Positions 23,596 to 32,428 are shown, counted from the stretch's first letter. The stretch: 64,000 nt of DNA from Hydrogeniiclostridium mannosilyticum (GCF_003268275.1 NZ_QLYR01000001.1:868001-932000), one strand, 5' to 3'. Numbers and translations are program-made. The notes: a model not told the origin generated them from the letters alone.

Positions 23596-25246
23596 AACAA
23601 AATGCTATCTTTACACACGGGTATCTACTTCCATGCAGGTGGACGGATACAGTCTGGACGCTCAGCGCGATAAACTGCGGAAATACGCTGAATATGAAGA
23701 CATGGTAGTGGCGGGTGAATATTCTGACGAAGGCTTTTCCGGTAAGAATATTCAAGGCAGACATGAATTTCAGCAGATGCTGCAAGATATTCAGGATTGC
23801 AAAGACGGCGTGGAATATGTGTTGGTGTTCAAGTTGTCCCGGTTCGGCAGGAATGCCGCCGATGTGCTGAACTCTTTACAGCTGATGCAGGATTTTGGCG
23901 TCAATCTGATCTGTGTGGAAGATGGCATTGACAGTTCCAAAGATTCCGGCAAGCTGATGATTTCTGTTCTCTCTGCGGTGGCAGAGATTGAGCGTGAGAA
24001 TATTCGGACGCAGACGATGGCCGGACGGGAGCAGAAAGCCCGCGAAGGAAAATGGAACGGCGGTTTTGCCCCTTATGGATACCGGCTTGAAAATGGAAAA
24101 CTGCTGATTGCTGAAGATGAAGTGGATGTCATCCGCACTATCTTTGACCGCTATATTCACACGAACGATGGTGTCAGCGGCGTGGCGAAATATTTGAACC
24201 GGCAGGGATTTGTGAAGAAGCTGCGGCAGAACGGCACAATTCCCGGTTTTTCTGCCAGCTTTGTGAAAAGTATCATTGATAATCCGGTATATATGGGAAA
24301 AATCGCCTATGGCAGACGCCGGACAGAGAAGAAGATCGGCACACGGAATGAGATGCATGTGGTTGAGCAATCGGAGTTTCCCGTGTATGAAGGTCAGCAC
24401 GAGGCTATTATTTCTGAAGAAGATTGGAATCTTGCACAGGAGAAAAGCAAAGTCAACGCTTACCGGCGTGAGAAAGTAAATGACCCTACCCACGCACATA
24501 TCCTGTCCGGCATTCTGAAATGCCCCTGCTGCGGCAAAAGCCTGTACGGGAATATTGCGAAAGCCCACAGCAAGGACAAAAAGACCCGTTATTACTATTA
24601 CTGCAAAAACACAGTTACACCGACTGGTCATGAGTGTACTTTCCGGCTGAACATTGAGCAGACTGAAATGAACCGTATGGTGGCGGCAATTATCTCCGCA
24701 ATGGTCAATGATCCGCGGTTTGCAGATGCAATCAAAGAGAAAATTGGCTCTGCTGTCGATACAAAGGATTTAGAAAAACAGTTGGAGACGTTACAGATGC
24801 AACTACGGCAGACTTTGGGCACAAAGGCGCGTTTGGAACGTCAAATGGATGGCTTAGATGTAAGTGATCCCTATTATGACCGAAAAATTTCTGATTTACA
24901 GCGCCGCTATGACGAGCAATATGGTAAAATAGATGAGGTTGAAGTCCAGATTGATGATGTGCAAAGCCAGATACGGAGCATCCGGCAGGAAAAGATTTCT
25001 GGCGATAATATCTATCGCCTGCTGCTGGCATTCGATCAGGTCTATGAAGCCGCCTCTGAGGTGGAGCGAAAAGAATTTATGCGGGCTTTCATCGAGCGAA
25101 TCGAGTTGTTCCCGGAAAAGCAGCCAGATGGCAACTGGATCAGGAAGATTATCTTCAACTTCCCTGTTCCAGTAAATGGGACAGAAGTGAAAGAATTGCC
25201 CTTGGAAAATGGAACAATGGTCGAGACGGTTGCTTTGCTATCTTAG
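23582..25246 (+). CDS. Large serine recombinase (integrase)
   Basis: The 554-residue protein has the N-terminal resolvase domain with catalytic Ser15 in YTRVSTSMQ, arginines in KLSRFGRNAADVL, and EIERENIRTQTMAGR at the long helix. It continues with a recombinase domain (GFAPYGYRLENGKL), a zinc ribbon (LKCPCCGKSLYG near 314, second Cys pair near 341-353) and a coiled coil (about 395-470). It catalyses site-specific integration and excision without homologous ends. ATG 23582 overlaps the HTH gene. Its last codons (GAG ACG GTT, then GCTTTGCTATCTTAG) include the right att core. The final residues and stop are therefore supplied by the chromosome in the integrated state. Confidence 0.93.
   Translation: MKKTKTKCYLYTRVSTSMQVDGYSLDAQRDKLRKYAEYEDMVVAGEYSDEGFSGKNIQGRHEFQQMLQDIQDCKDGVEYVLVFKLSRFGRNAADVLNSLQLMQDFGVNLICVEDGIDSSKDSGKLMISVLSAVAEIERENIRTQTMAGREQKAREGKWNGGFAPYGYRLENGKLLIAEDEVDVIRTIFDRYIHTNDGVSGVAKYLNRQGFVKKLRQNGTIPGFSASFVKSIIDNPVYMGKIAYGRRRTEKKIGTRNEMHVVEQSEFPVYEGQHEAIISEEDWNLAQEKSKVNAYRREKVNDPTHAHILSGILKCPCCGKSLYGNIAKAHSKDKKTRYYYYCKNTVTPTGHECTFRLNIEQTEMNRMVAAIISAMVNDPRFADAIKEKIGSAVDTKDLEKQLETLQMQLRQTLGTKARLERQMDGLDVSDPYYDRKISDLQRRYDEQYGKIDEVEVQIDDVQSQIRSIRQEKISGDNIYRLLLAFDQVYEAASEVERKEFMRAFIERIELFPEKQPDGNWIRKIIFNFPVPVNGTEVKELPLENGTMVETVALLS
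25223..25232 (+). other. Right attachment site core (attR) at the recombinase 3' end
   Basis: GAGACGGTTG repeats the core in rlmD. Beyond it, CTTTGCTATCTTAG would complete an ancestral rlmD as HVETVALLS and stop (419 residues). Confidence 0.7.
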
Positions 25247-25296
25247 GAATCTGCTTCCCGCACTTTTATCCCCGTGGGCATCACGCCCAAGGAGAT

Positions 25297-25437
25297 GGGA
25301 CTCGGTAGGGATAAGGAACAGCCTGCGTATAACAATACGTGAGTATGTACTAAAGAAATACGGATTAAAAGTACCGCCGCTGTATATTGCGAATATCAAG
25401 GAAAAGCTGGGGTTGGGGAAGCTGCTCTCCTGCGAGG
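25297..25437 (+). pseudogene. Frameshifted remnant of an RlmD-type C-terminal tail
   Basis: Beyond the right junction the sequence reads RDKEQPAYNNT in one frame. It then reads IREYVLKKYGLKVPPLYIANIKEKLGLG in another. The latter aligns by eye with IKERVLEKTGLKVSSLYIAQVKQKHGI of the present rlmD tail. The two parts are separated by a frameshift near 25335 and nothing recognisable follows. It looks like a decayed tail left by an earlier element at the same site. Confidence 0.5.
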
Positions 25438-25607
25438 ATGCGGGGATTCGCCGTGGTATGGATAGGTTAATCTTTCATGCCGGCAATAAAACCTTTTCAG
25501 TACAGTGTATGAGTAAAAATATATCACACAGCCTTTGTAAAGAAATCCATAAAAATTTGGACAAATTAAAAAAAAGCAATCGATCATTAAAAAATTATTT
25601 TTTGGTC

Positions 25608-25640
25608 ACTCTCACATCCAAATGATGTGGGAGTATTTTT
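25608..25640 (+). terminator. Terminator downstream of the element
   Basis: ACTCTCACATC (25608-25618) pairs with GATGTGGGAGT (25624-25634, one GU) and is followed by ATTTTT. It probably terminates the transcription unit that once ended rlmD. Confidence 0.8.
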
Positions 25641-25696
25641 GTGTAGCAAAAAGAACGCGCTTTCGATTTTGCTTAACTGCTGCCTATCTGACAGAC

Positions 25697-25756
25697 CAGG
25701 CTCCGCCAAGGCGGCTAACGCCCCTCTAACGAGGTTACAAGCCTTGACGGAGCCTG
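25697..25756. repeat. 16-bp stem with structured loop, function unknown
   Basis: CAGGCTCCGCCAAGGC (25697-25712) pairs with GCCTTGACGGAGCCTG (25741-25756), one mismatch. The 28-nt loop contains CCTC-TAAC-GAGG, a nested hairpin. No T-run follows. The rest of the 594 bp between the recombinase and the aldolase gene (25247-25840) holds only the tail remnant and the terminator. Confidence 0.6.
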
Positions 25757-25840
25757 AGAGCTATATCCGAATTCTTTTAGGCAAATAGAAAGCTGTTTGA
25801 CTTACAGCATAGGCTTGACAAGATGTATGGATAAGCGCGT

Positions 25841-26761
25841 TTATCCGCGGCCCTTTTTCAGCGCCTGCATCACATTGCGCACAACGCCCTGCACCACATA
25901 TTCACGGTACGCCGCGGCATGGCCCGGGCAACCGAACACCCGCATCTTTTCAAGGGTAGCTTCTTTTACCGCATCTGTGATGCCCGGCATCAGGTCGGTA
26001 ATCCCGCAGCCTTCGGTATAGTTGTCATGGGAATAACGGGCGTAGGCGGCGTTGATGTCAGTGAAAATATTGACCTTACTGATGCCGTTTGCGATAGCGC
26101 TGCGGAAATCCTGGTCGGAAAGGCCGGAGCCGCCGTGGAGGACGAGCGGGGTCTCCACAATTTCAGCTATTTCCTTCAGCCGGTTAAAGTCCAGCTTGGG
26201 CTTGCTCTTGTATGCGCCGTGCGCCGTGCCGATGGCGACCGCCAGCGCGTCCACACCGGTTGCCTCCGCAAATGCGCGGGCCTCCTCCGGCTCGGTATAA
26301 ATGCTGTTATCGTTTTCCCCTACGCTTTCCGCGCCGCCGTCGTTGCTGCCGACATGGCCGAGCTCCGCCTCAATGGAAAGGCCGCGGCGGTGGGCATAAT
26401 CGGCCATGGTCTTCACATCCCAGATATTCTCCTGAAAGCTCTTGGTAGAGCAGTCGTACATCACGGAGGTAAAGCCCAGGTCAATGGCCTTTTGTACGCA
26501 GTCAACCGTGAGCCCATGGTCCAGGTGCAGCACGACCGGCACCGTGGCCTTCTTAGCCAGCGGCACCAGGAAGGAGGCAAGCTCCTCAAGCCCGGTATAG
26601 GGCAGCAGCACCTCGGCGGAACCGATAATAACCGGGGATCGCGCCTCTTCCGCCGCGGCCAGCACGCCCTTGGCCATTTCCAGGTCAACCGTGTTAAACA
26701 GGCCCACGGCATAGCGATTCTTTTTTGCGTCGGGTAAAATTTCGCGCAGGGTAACCAGCAT
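25841..26761 (-). CDS. Class II (zinc-dependent) ketose-bisphosphate aldolase
   Basis: The 306-residue cytoplasmic enzyme has the class II aldolase zinc histidines in LHLDHG (near 82), GTAHG (near 180) and LHGGSG (near 210), and the sequence IEAELGHVGSNDGG. This group splits fructose-1,6-, tagatose- or other ketose phosphates into DHAP and an aldehyde. A ribosome binding site (CTGGAG) precedes ATG 26761. It lies downstream of, and on the same strand as, a DeoR regulator, and is divergent from a sugar catabolic operon containing an FGGY kinase and an isomerase-like gene. It may therefore cleave the sugar phosphate made by that operon. Substrate is unknown. Confidence 0.9.
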   Translation of the reverse strand: MLVTLREILPDAKKNRYAVGLFNTVDLEMAKGVLAAAEEARSPVIIGSAEVLLPYTGLEELASFLVPLAKKATVPVVLHLDHGLTVDCVQKAIDLGFTSVMYDCSTKSFQENIWDVKTMADYAHRRGLSIEAELGHVGSNDGGAESVGENDNSIYTEPEEARAFAEATGVDALAVAIGTAHGAYKSKPKLDFNRLKEIAEIVETPLVLHGGSGLSDQDFRSAIANGISKVNIFTDINAAYARYSHDNYTEGCGITDLMPGITDAVKEATLEKMRVFGCPGHAAAYREYVVQGVVRNVMQALKKGRG

Positions 26762-26904
26762 GTTTGCTCCAGCCTTTCTCTTACTTCATATTTTCAACGA
26801 CAATTTTACAGTTGTAAAAAATGTTTTTTTATCTCTAAAAAACAGCATATCATATTTTGGCTGCCGCTGCAATGGGAAACAAGACATACGGCCCAAAGGA
26901 ACCG

Positions 26905-26930
26905 TAAAAAACGCTTGCCGGGCGCCCGGC
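26905..26930 (-). terminator. GC palindrome after the DeoR gene
   Basis: GCCGGGCGCCCGGC (26917-26930) is a perfect palindrome. Read on the minus strand, directly after the deoR stop, it is followed by AAGCGTTTTTT. It may partly terminate before the aldolase gene; the remaining 140 bp show no clear promoter. Confidence 0.5.
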
Positions 26931-26931
26931 T

Positions 26932-27717
26932 TTATGCCACAATAAGCCTGGAAAGCTTACCTGAAAGCCCGTCGAGGAAGGCGGCGTCCGCGCCCGAATC
27001 GGTGACAAGAGCGCCAATATCCTCCGGCTGGGCATAGCACACGAAGGAACGTTTCCCCAGCTTGCTGGAGTCCGCCAGCACCACAGCGTCACCGGAGCGC
27101 GCCACGGCAAGCTCAACCAGCGAGGAGGTGTCGGCATCGGTGCCCATAAATCCATCCTCCAGGGTCACGCCGTCCGCACCCAAAAAGCATTTACTGAAAT
27201 GAAAGTTCTGAATAAATTTATTGCTGGCAAAGCCGGCAAAATCCATGCGCCGGGCACGGTACTCTCCCCCCAGCAAAATCACCGTGCAATAAGGGGACAG
27301 AAGCTGTAAATTCGCCAATGAATTTGTCACAACTGTGACGTTGCCGAGTTCCGCGTCCCGCAGCCGGCAAGCCAGCGCCGCGCAAAGCTGCTGCAGGGTC
27401 GTGCCGGAATCCAAAAAGAGGATGTCCCCGCATTCTATCAGCTCCAGCGCCCGCTGGGCGATGCGCTGCTTCTCCTCCCGCATGGCCTGCTCCGATTGTT
27501 CAAAGGAGTAATCATAGGGCCCATTCTGAGCCAGCTGAATCCCGCCATATTTGCGTATAACCAGATTCTGCTGCTCCAGCTCCGCAAAAAGGCGGCGGGC
27601 CGTAGACTCCGACACATTTAACAAAGACATGGCCTGAGCCGTGTCCAATGTTTTGGCGGTGAGAAGCGTCTGTAGCAGCAGGGCCTCCCTTTCACTTCGC
27701 TTTGCGACGTTGACCAT
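26932..27717 (-). CDS. DeoR/GlpR-family transcription regulator
   Basis: The 261-residue protein has an N-terminal winged helix (LDTAQAMSLLNVSESTARRLFAEL, residues 28-51, followed by YGGIQL). The DeoRC sensor domain follows, with the phospho-sugar-binding pattern ILFLDSGTTLQQL, VTNSLANLQLL, LLGGEYRARRMDFAG and LADSSKLGKRSFV. The family usually represses sugar operons and is released by a phosphorylated intermediate. It is transcribed away from the aminotransferase-to-isomerase operon and towards the aldolase gene. The shared upstream region (27718-28076) contains the operon promoter, so it is the likely regulator of both. Confidence 0.9.
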   Translation of the reverse strand: MVNVAKRSEREALLLQTLLTAKTLDTAQAMSLLNVSESTARRLFAELEQQNLVIRKYGGIQLAQNGPYDYSFEQSEQAMREEKQRIAQRALELIECGDILFLDSGTTLQQLCAALACRLRDAELGNVTVVTNSLANLQLLSPYCTVILLGGEYRARRMDFAGFASNKFIQNFHFSKCFLGADGVTLEDGFMGTDADTSSLVELAVARSGDAVVLADSSKLGKRSFVCYAQPEDIGALVTDSGADAAFLDGLSGKLSRLIVA

Positions 27718-27952
27718 CTCCCTAATAGTTTTTCAAGCCATCTATTTAAAAAACAGCATTATAAGCCCCGGCGCACAGAACGCTCAAAAGTGCCGGCGGC
27801 CCCCAAAAGCAGCGCGCCCGGGCCTCTTCTGTTATATCCTATTACGGCGCGGTTGTCAAGCATTCGGTCGCCAAAAAGGCGGATTCGGTCGGATATTTCC
27901 CGAATATAATGAATGATTCACACATTATATTGAAAGAAACAATCAAAAATGA

Positions 27953-27981
27953 TTGACAAAACCCTTCCTTTGCATTACCAT
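27953..27981 (+). promoter_or_regulatory. Promoter of the sugar catabolic operon
   Basis: TTGACA (27953-27958), a 17-bp spacer and TACCAT (27976-27981) lie 95 bp before the GTG start at 28077. Just upstream, TGATT and AATCA copies around 27914-27954 (two AATGATT direct repeats) are candidate DeoR operator sites. The rest of the 359-bp divergent region shows no further feature. Confidence 0.62.
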
Positions 27982-28076
27982 AAGGCTAGAGAAGCGGAAT
28001 CTTTTCTTTTGGGGATTATCATGATGAACTGAGCGGCCCAGGAACGCCGGGCCGCAGAGAAAGTAGGTGCTGTTCT

Positions 28077-29633
28077 GTGAAAAAAGTGGAGCGATCCCTA
28101 ACCGGCCTACTCGGAAAACCGTATATGGATGCCGTCACAGGCGCCGCCGCCGTCCTTTTGGGGATGGACAGCGGCCAGGCGCGGAAGCTTGCGGAGGAAA
28201 AGGTGGACTTTTTGCCGCAGGAGTGGCTCCGGAGGATGGACGCCATGCTGGACCGGGTCGGCGAGCAAATCTGTCCGCCAGTGGCGGACACCGTTCAGGG
28301 CGCGCCGACCAACGCGTTCGCAAAAGCGGCAAACAGCCAGGCAAGTCCGGTTTCAGGCTTTGGCTACTACCGTCTGGGGGAGGACGGCAGGCTTTACCTC
28401 GCCTCTAAAAGCGAGCATTACCACACGCCCATGGGGCACAACTTCCCGGGCTACCGCTTAATCGACAATGCCCGGGCGCTCGGCGTCACCAACGCCACCC
28501 ACAACAACACCCGCGGCTACATTACCCGTCTGTGTGAACGGGAGCTGGTGCGCTGCGCCAACGGCCTGGCACGCGGGGATGTCCAGGGCCTGGAGAAGGT
28601 GCTTGCCAGCACGGAGCGGCATGTGCTGAACCGGGTAATCAACCTTGAAACGGGCAGCCTGGCCTGCGAGGCCGGCATCAAAATGATGCTGGCGCGCTTT
28701 TACCGGCTGGATAAGACCTTCCCGGCGCCGAAATACAGCGGGAAAATCCCGGTGTTCTTTGTCATGCAGGACTATGACGGCGGCGCCATGGCCAATTACC
28801 ACGGCACCACGGTCCTTGCGCAGACATTCCGCGATATGTGGCCAGAGCTCTATGCCGGCGCGGAAGCGGGCCGCCTTTATGAGGTCTGCCCCATCGCCAT
28901 CAACAACATCGAGGATTTTAAGGAAAAGTTCGCGCGCTATAATACGGGCAATTATAAGGCCGCGGGGCTTATTCATGAGATCATTCTCATGAACTACGGC
29001 GGCATTAAGCTGCATGAGGATTATCTTCAGGAGGTTTACCGAATCTGCCACGAGGGGGACACCCCCATCCTGTGCGACGAGATCCAGTCCTGCATGTGGT
29101 ACGAGGGGATGTTCCTCTTCCGCTTGTATGGCCTGAACCCGGACTTTGTCGCCATCGGCAAGGGCTTCCCGGGCGGGCAATACCCGGCCTCGCGGATCCT
29201 CCTCTCCGCGGAGATGGATAACCTGAACCAATTCGGCGCGCTGGTGACCAACGGGCAGGAGGAGCTGGCCTCGCTGGCTTACCTGATTACCATGGAATAC
29301 GCCCAGGAAAATGCGGAGGAAATCCGGGACATCTGCGCTTACTATGAAGAACAGGCGGAGACGCTGAAGGCCCGGTTTCCCAGCGTGGTGGAACGCATTG
29401 AGGGCCAAGGGCTGCTGAGCGCGGTCACCTTTAGGGATGTAGGCGAAACGGTGCGTTTTGTCCAGCTTCTGCAGGAGGAATGCATCGATGTCAGCGCGCA
29501 GGTATACAAGGCCTGCTGCCCGCCCGCCGCCCTTTTGAAGCTGCCGCTCATTGCCAGCCGGACAATGGTTGACTGGATGATTCAGCGGATGGCCGGGGTC
29601 CTCACCCGCATGAAAACGGAAGCCGGCGGCTAA
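28077..29633 (+). CDS. Class III (PLP-dependent) aminotransferase-fold protein
   Basis: The 518-residue enzyme has the class III aminotransferase landmarks. These are LCDEIQSCMWYEG (PLP-ring Asp in the DEIQ motif, near residue 335), the Schiff-base lysine in IGKGFPGGQ (near 361), and LVTNGQEELASLAYL. Class III enzymes move amino groups from amino sugars, diamines or beta/gamma amino acids, or act as mutases or decarboxylases. It starts with GTG 28077. An N-terminal extension of about 100 residues before the typical fold (MDAVTGAAAVLLGM) is present. Sitting first in an operon with a dehydrogenase, a sugar kinase and an isomerase-like protein, it may remove or add an amino group on a sugar. Confidence 0.82.
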   Translation: MKKVERSLTGLLGKPYMDAVTGAAAVLLGMDSGQARKLAEEKVDFLPQEWLRRMDAMLDRVGEQICPPVADTVQGAPTNAFAKAANSQASPVSGFGYYRLGEDGRLYLASKSEHYHTPMGHNFPGYRLIDNARALGVTNATHNNTRGYITRLCERELVRCANGLARGDVQGLEKVLASTERHVLNRVINLETGSLACEAGIKMMLARFYRLDKTFPAPKYSGKIPVFFVMQDYDGGAMANYHGTTVLAQTFRDMWPELYAGAEAGRLYEVCPIAINNIEDFKEKFARYNTGNYKAAGLIHEIILMNYGGIKLHEDYLQEVYRICHEGDTPILCDEIQSCMWYEGMFLFRLYGLNPDFVAIGKGFPGGQYPASRILLSAEMDNLNQFGALVTNGQEELASLAYLITMEYAQENAEEIRDICAYYEEQAETLKARFPSVVERIEGQGLLSAVTFRDVGETVRFVQLLQEECIDVSAQVYKACCPPAALLKLPLIASRTMVDWMIQRMAGVLTRMKTEAGG

Positions 29634-29715
29634 AAACGAAAGCCCCACCCGGGCTTATGTTCATTTTACGCCGCCGCCCTGCGCGGGCGGGCGGTAAAGA
29701 AAGGCGTGACAACGC

Positions 29716-30858
29716 ATGAAAAATATACGGTTTGGCATTATCGGCTGCGGCCTGATGGGCAAAGAGTTCGCCAGCGCGTCGGCGCGGTGGTGCCATTTGA
29801 GGCTGGACGTTCCGCGCCCGGAAATTGTTGCGGTGTGCGACATAAACCCGGAGGCCCGCCAGTGGTTTGTGCAAAATTTTCCCACGGTAAGCTTTGAGAC
29901 GGGCGACTACCACGATCTGCTGGCCCGTGCGGATGTGGACGCAGTATACTGCGCTTTACCCCATGTGCTGCATGAGCAGGTCTATGTGGATATCATCGAG
30001 GCCGGCAAGCACCTGCTCGGCGAAAAGCCCTTCGGCATCGACCGGCAGGCCAATGCCCATATCCTGGAGGCAGTGGCCCGCCACCCGGAGGCAGTGGTGC
30101 GCTGCGCCAGTGAGTTCCCCTATTTTCCGGCCTGCCAGGAGCTCATTCACTGGATTCAGGCGGAAAAATTCGGTCGGATCCTCGAGGTCAAGGCCGGCTT
30201 TAACCATGCCAGCGACCTGGATACCGGCAAGCCCATCAACTGGAAGCGCCGCCGGGCGACAAACGGCGAGTACGGCTGTATGGGCGATCTGGGCATCCAT
30301 ACCCAGCACGTCCCCTTCCGCATGGGCTGGCGGCCGAAAAACGTCTATGCCGTGCTCTCCGACGTGGTTCGGGAGCGTCCGGACGGAAAGGGCGGCATCG
30401 TCGCGTGCGACACGTACGACAACGCCACCATGGTGTGCCAATGTGTGGATCAAAAAGGCATGGAATTTCCGATGTACATCGAAACCAAGCGCCTTTCACC
30501 GGGCTCTACCAACGAGTGGTACCTGAAGGTTTCCGGCATGAAGGCATCGGCCTATTTCACCACCAGCGACCCCAACGCCTTCCACTACCTCTATACCGAA
30601 GGCAAAAACCAGGCGTGGTGCCGGGTCGACCTGGGCTTTAGGCCCTTATTCCCCACCATTACGGGGGATATTTTTGAGTTTGGTTTTACAGACTCCATCC
30701 TGCAGATGTGGGCCGCCTTCCTGTGCGAGGCCGCCGGGCTCCCGGTGGATTTCGGCTGTTTTACGCCCGAGGAGACACGCCTGTCCCATGCGCTGCAGAC
30801 CGCGGCGCTGCAGTCCTGGCAGGAAAAGCGCGCGGTAGACATAGAGGAGCTGCCGTAG
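29716..30858 (+). CDS. Gfo/Idh/MocA-family oxidoreductase
   Basis: The 380-residue protein has the N-terminal Rossmann NAD(P) motif FGIIGCGLMGKE (GxGxxG, residues 4-15) and the family motif GEKPFG near residue 100, with the lysine that helps catalysis. The C-terminal alpha/beta domain contains GCMGDLGIHTQHVPF, with the conserved Asp/His pair. These enzymes oxidise or reduce sugar or inositol hydroxyls with NAD(P). It follows the aminotransferase gene by 82 bp and precedes the kinase gene by 32 bp, so it is inside the operon. The substrate is not identifiable. Confidence 0.9.
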   Translation: MKNIRFGIIGCGLMGKEFASASARWCHLRLDVPRPEIVAVCDINPEARQWFVQNFPTVSFETGDYHDLLARADVDAVYCALPHVLHEQVYVDIIEAGKHLLGEKPFGIDRQANAHILEAVARHPEAVVRCASEFPYFPACQELIHWIQAEKFGRILEVKAGFNHASDLDTGKPINWKRRRATNGEYGCMGDLGIHTQHVPFRMGWRPKNVYAVLSDVVRERPDGKGGIVACDTYDNATMVCQCVDQKGMEFPMYIETKRLSPGSTNEWYLKVSGMKASAYFTTSDPNAFHYLYTEGKNQAWCRVDLGFRPLFPTITGDIFEFGFTDSILQMWAAFLCEAAGLPVDFGCFTPEETRLSHALQTAALQSWQEKRAVDIEELP

Positions 30859-30890
30859 CGTGCTGAAGTATTGGAAAGGGGGAGGAAGCA

Positions 30891-32384
30891 CTGGAACGGA
30901 ATTTAATGCTGGGAATTGACGTCGGCACCACCGGCGCTAAAGCCCTGCTGATGGATACGGCAGGCGCCCTGCTGGGCTCAGCCTACCGGGGCTATGAAAG
31001 CACACATGACCGACCCGACACCTGCGAGCAAAATCCCGCAGACTGGTGGAATGCCGTTGTCGCCACGGTGCGGGAGGCGGCCGGCACGCCGGAGCGGGCA
31101 TGCCGTGTCGCGGCGGTCAGCCTGTCCACCCAGGGGGGCACCCTGGTCCCCACTGACCGGAACGGCGAACCGGTCTGCCCGGCCATTGTCTGGAACGATA
31201 CCCGCTGCACCGAGGAGATGCACGCGTTCGGCGCGCGCTTTGGGGAGGACTATCTCTACCGCGTCAGCGGCTGGTCCCTGCAGCCGGGCCTCAACGCCAT
31301 GCAAATCGACTGGCTGCGAAAAAACAACCGGCCCCTGTTTGAACGCACGGAGCTGTTTCTCTCGGTGCCGGATTACATCGCCATGAAGCTGACCGGCAAA
31401 GCGGTAATCGACCCCTCCAACGCCGGAATCAACCAGCTAATGAGCCTGGAAAAGAAGGATTGGGAGGATGAAATCCTTGATTACCTGGGGATTACCCGCC
31501 GCCAGCTGCCGAAAATCGCAGATTCCGGCGCGGTCATCGGCACGCTTTGCCCTGCCGCCGCCCAAGAGCTGGGCCTGCCGCAGGATGCGCTGGTAGCGGC
31601 CGGGGGGCATGACCAGTACTGCGCCGCCCTGGGGGCGGGTGCCGTTGAAAACGGGGACATCCTTGTCGCCAGCGGCACAGCCTGGGTGGTGACGGCCATT
31701 TCGGAGAAGCCGCGCTTCGACAATCCCGCTCGCCCAAACCAGAGCCTGCATACCGTACCCGGTAAATGGGGCGCGCTGCTCTCGCTGGAAAGCGGCGGTA
31801 TATGCCTGGAGTGGCTGCGCAAAAGCCTCAACACCCTGCGGGCGGGCGCGCCGCTTTCGCTGAAGGAGATCGACGCGGGCGCGGCCCAATGCCCGGCAGG
31901 GGCAAACGGCGCGTTGTTTTACCCCTACATTACACCGGCGACCTACCCGCCGGAGGCGGCCGGCTGCCCCTCTACCCTGCTGGGCCTGACCATTACCCAG
32001 GACGGCTTTGCCGTGGCGCGCGCCGTCATGGAGGGCGTTGTCTACCAGGTGCTCTGGATGCTGGAGGCGTTCGGCGGCCGGCCTGCGGGCGGACTGATGT
32101 TGACCGGCGGCGCGGCCAAAAGCGCCCTCTGGACTCAGATACTGGCGGATGCTGCCGGCGTGCCGGTGCTGGTGCCGGGAATCGCCGACACCGCCTGTGT
32201 CGGCGCGGCCGTCCTGGCAGGGATCGGCGCGGGCCTGTTCCGCGATGCCCGCCAGGGCAGCCGCGCAATGGCATCCCAAACACGCACGGTTTACCCCAAT
32301 GAACAGAACAGGCCGGTGTATGAAGAGGGCTACCGCCGCTTCAAAAGCACCCTGCGGGCGCTGCAGGCCTGTTACCGCGAATAA
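30891..32384 (+). CDS. FGGY-family carbohydrate kinase (xylulokinase-like)
   Basis: The 497-residue protein has the two actin-like domains of FGGY kinases: LGIDVGTTGAKALLMDTAG at the N terminus for phosphate binding, WNDTRC near 100, and GGAAKSALWTQILADAAGVPV near 400. They phosphorylate ketoses or polyols such as xylulose with ATP. The strong GGGGGAGGAA site (30878-30887) is 18 bp from the first ATG (30906) but 3-6 bp from an in-frame CTG at 30891. That CTG gives LERNLMLGIDVG, the normal family length. I therefore place the start at CTG 30891, with ATG 30906 as the alternative. It should produce the phosphorylated substrate for the aldolase. Confidence 0.88.
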   Translation: MERNLMLGIDVGTTGAKALLMDTAGALLGSAYRGYESTHDRPDTCEQNPADWWNAVVATVREAAGTPERACRVAAVSLSTQGGTLVPTDRNGEPVCPAIVWNDTRCTEEMHAFGARFGEDYLYRVSGWSLQPGLNAMQIDWLRKNNRPLFERTELFLSVPDYIAMKLTGKAVIDPSNAGINQLMSLEKKDWEDEILDYLGITRRQLPKIADSGAVIGTLCPAAAQELGLPQDALVAAGGHDQYCAALGAGAVENGDILVASGTAWVVTAISEKPRFDNPARPNQSLHTVPGKWGALLSLESGGICLEWLRKSLNTLRAGAPLSLKEIDAGAAQCPAGANGALFYPYITPATYPPEAAGCPSTLLGLTITQDGFAVARAVMEGVVYQVLWMLEAFGGRPAGGLMLTGGAAKSALWTQILADAAGVPVLVPGIADTACVGAAVLAGIGAGLFRDARQGSRAMASQTRTVYPNEQNRPVYEEGYRRFKSTLRALQACYRE

Positions 32385-32428
32385 GCGCCCGGTTTATGAA
32401 AACTTGTCGAATGAAAGGGTGATGTCAC

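Larger units (their letters stand above)
14763..25232 (+). mobile_element. Integrative mobilizable element inserted in rlmD
   Basis: The interval is bounded by the 10-bp direct repeat GAGACGGTTG (14753-14762 and 25223-25232), with 17 of 20 bases matching when extended to the right. It contains a large serine recombinase at the right end, a small HTH protein, a MobV relaxase with an accessory DNA-binding protein, a CHC2 primase-like protein, a P4-type primase/helicase, an XRE regulator and a sigma factor. At the left is cargo made of shortened genes. No coupling ATPase, VirB4 or pore protein is present, so it would need a helper conjugative element. Base composition of the left third is visibly more AT-rich than the flanking chromosome. 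The 3' end of rlmD is a known integration site for ICEs of Streptococcus and other Firmicutes (rum locus). Confidence 0.82.

Noticed and set aside
14763-25232. A self-transmissible conjugative element (ICE)
   Set aside because: No coupling protein, VirB4-like ATPase or pore genes are seen; only relaxase, replication and recombinase genes.
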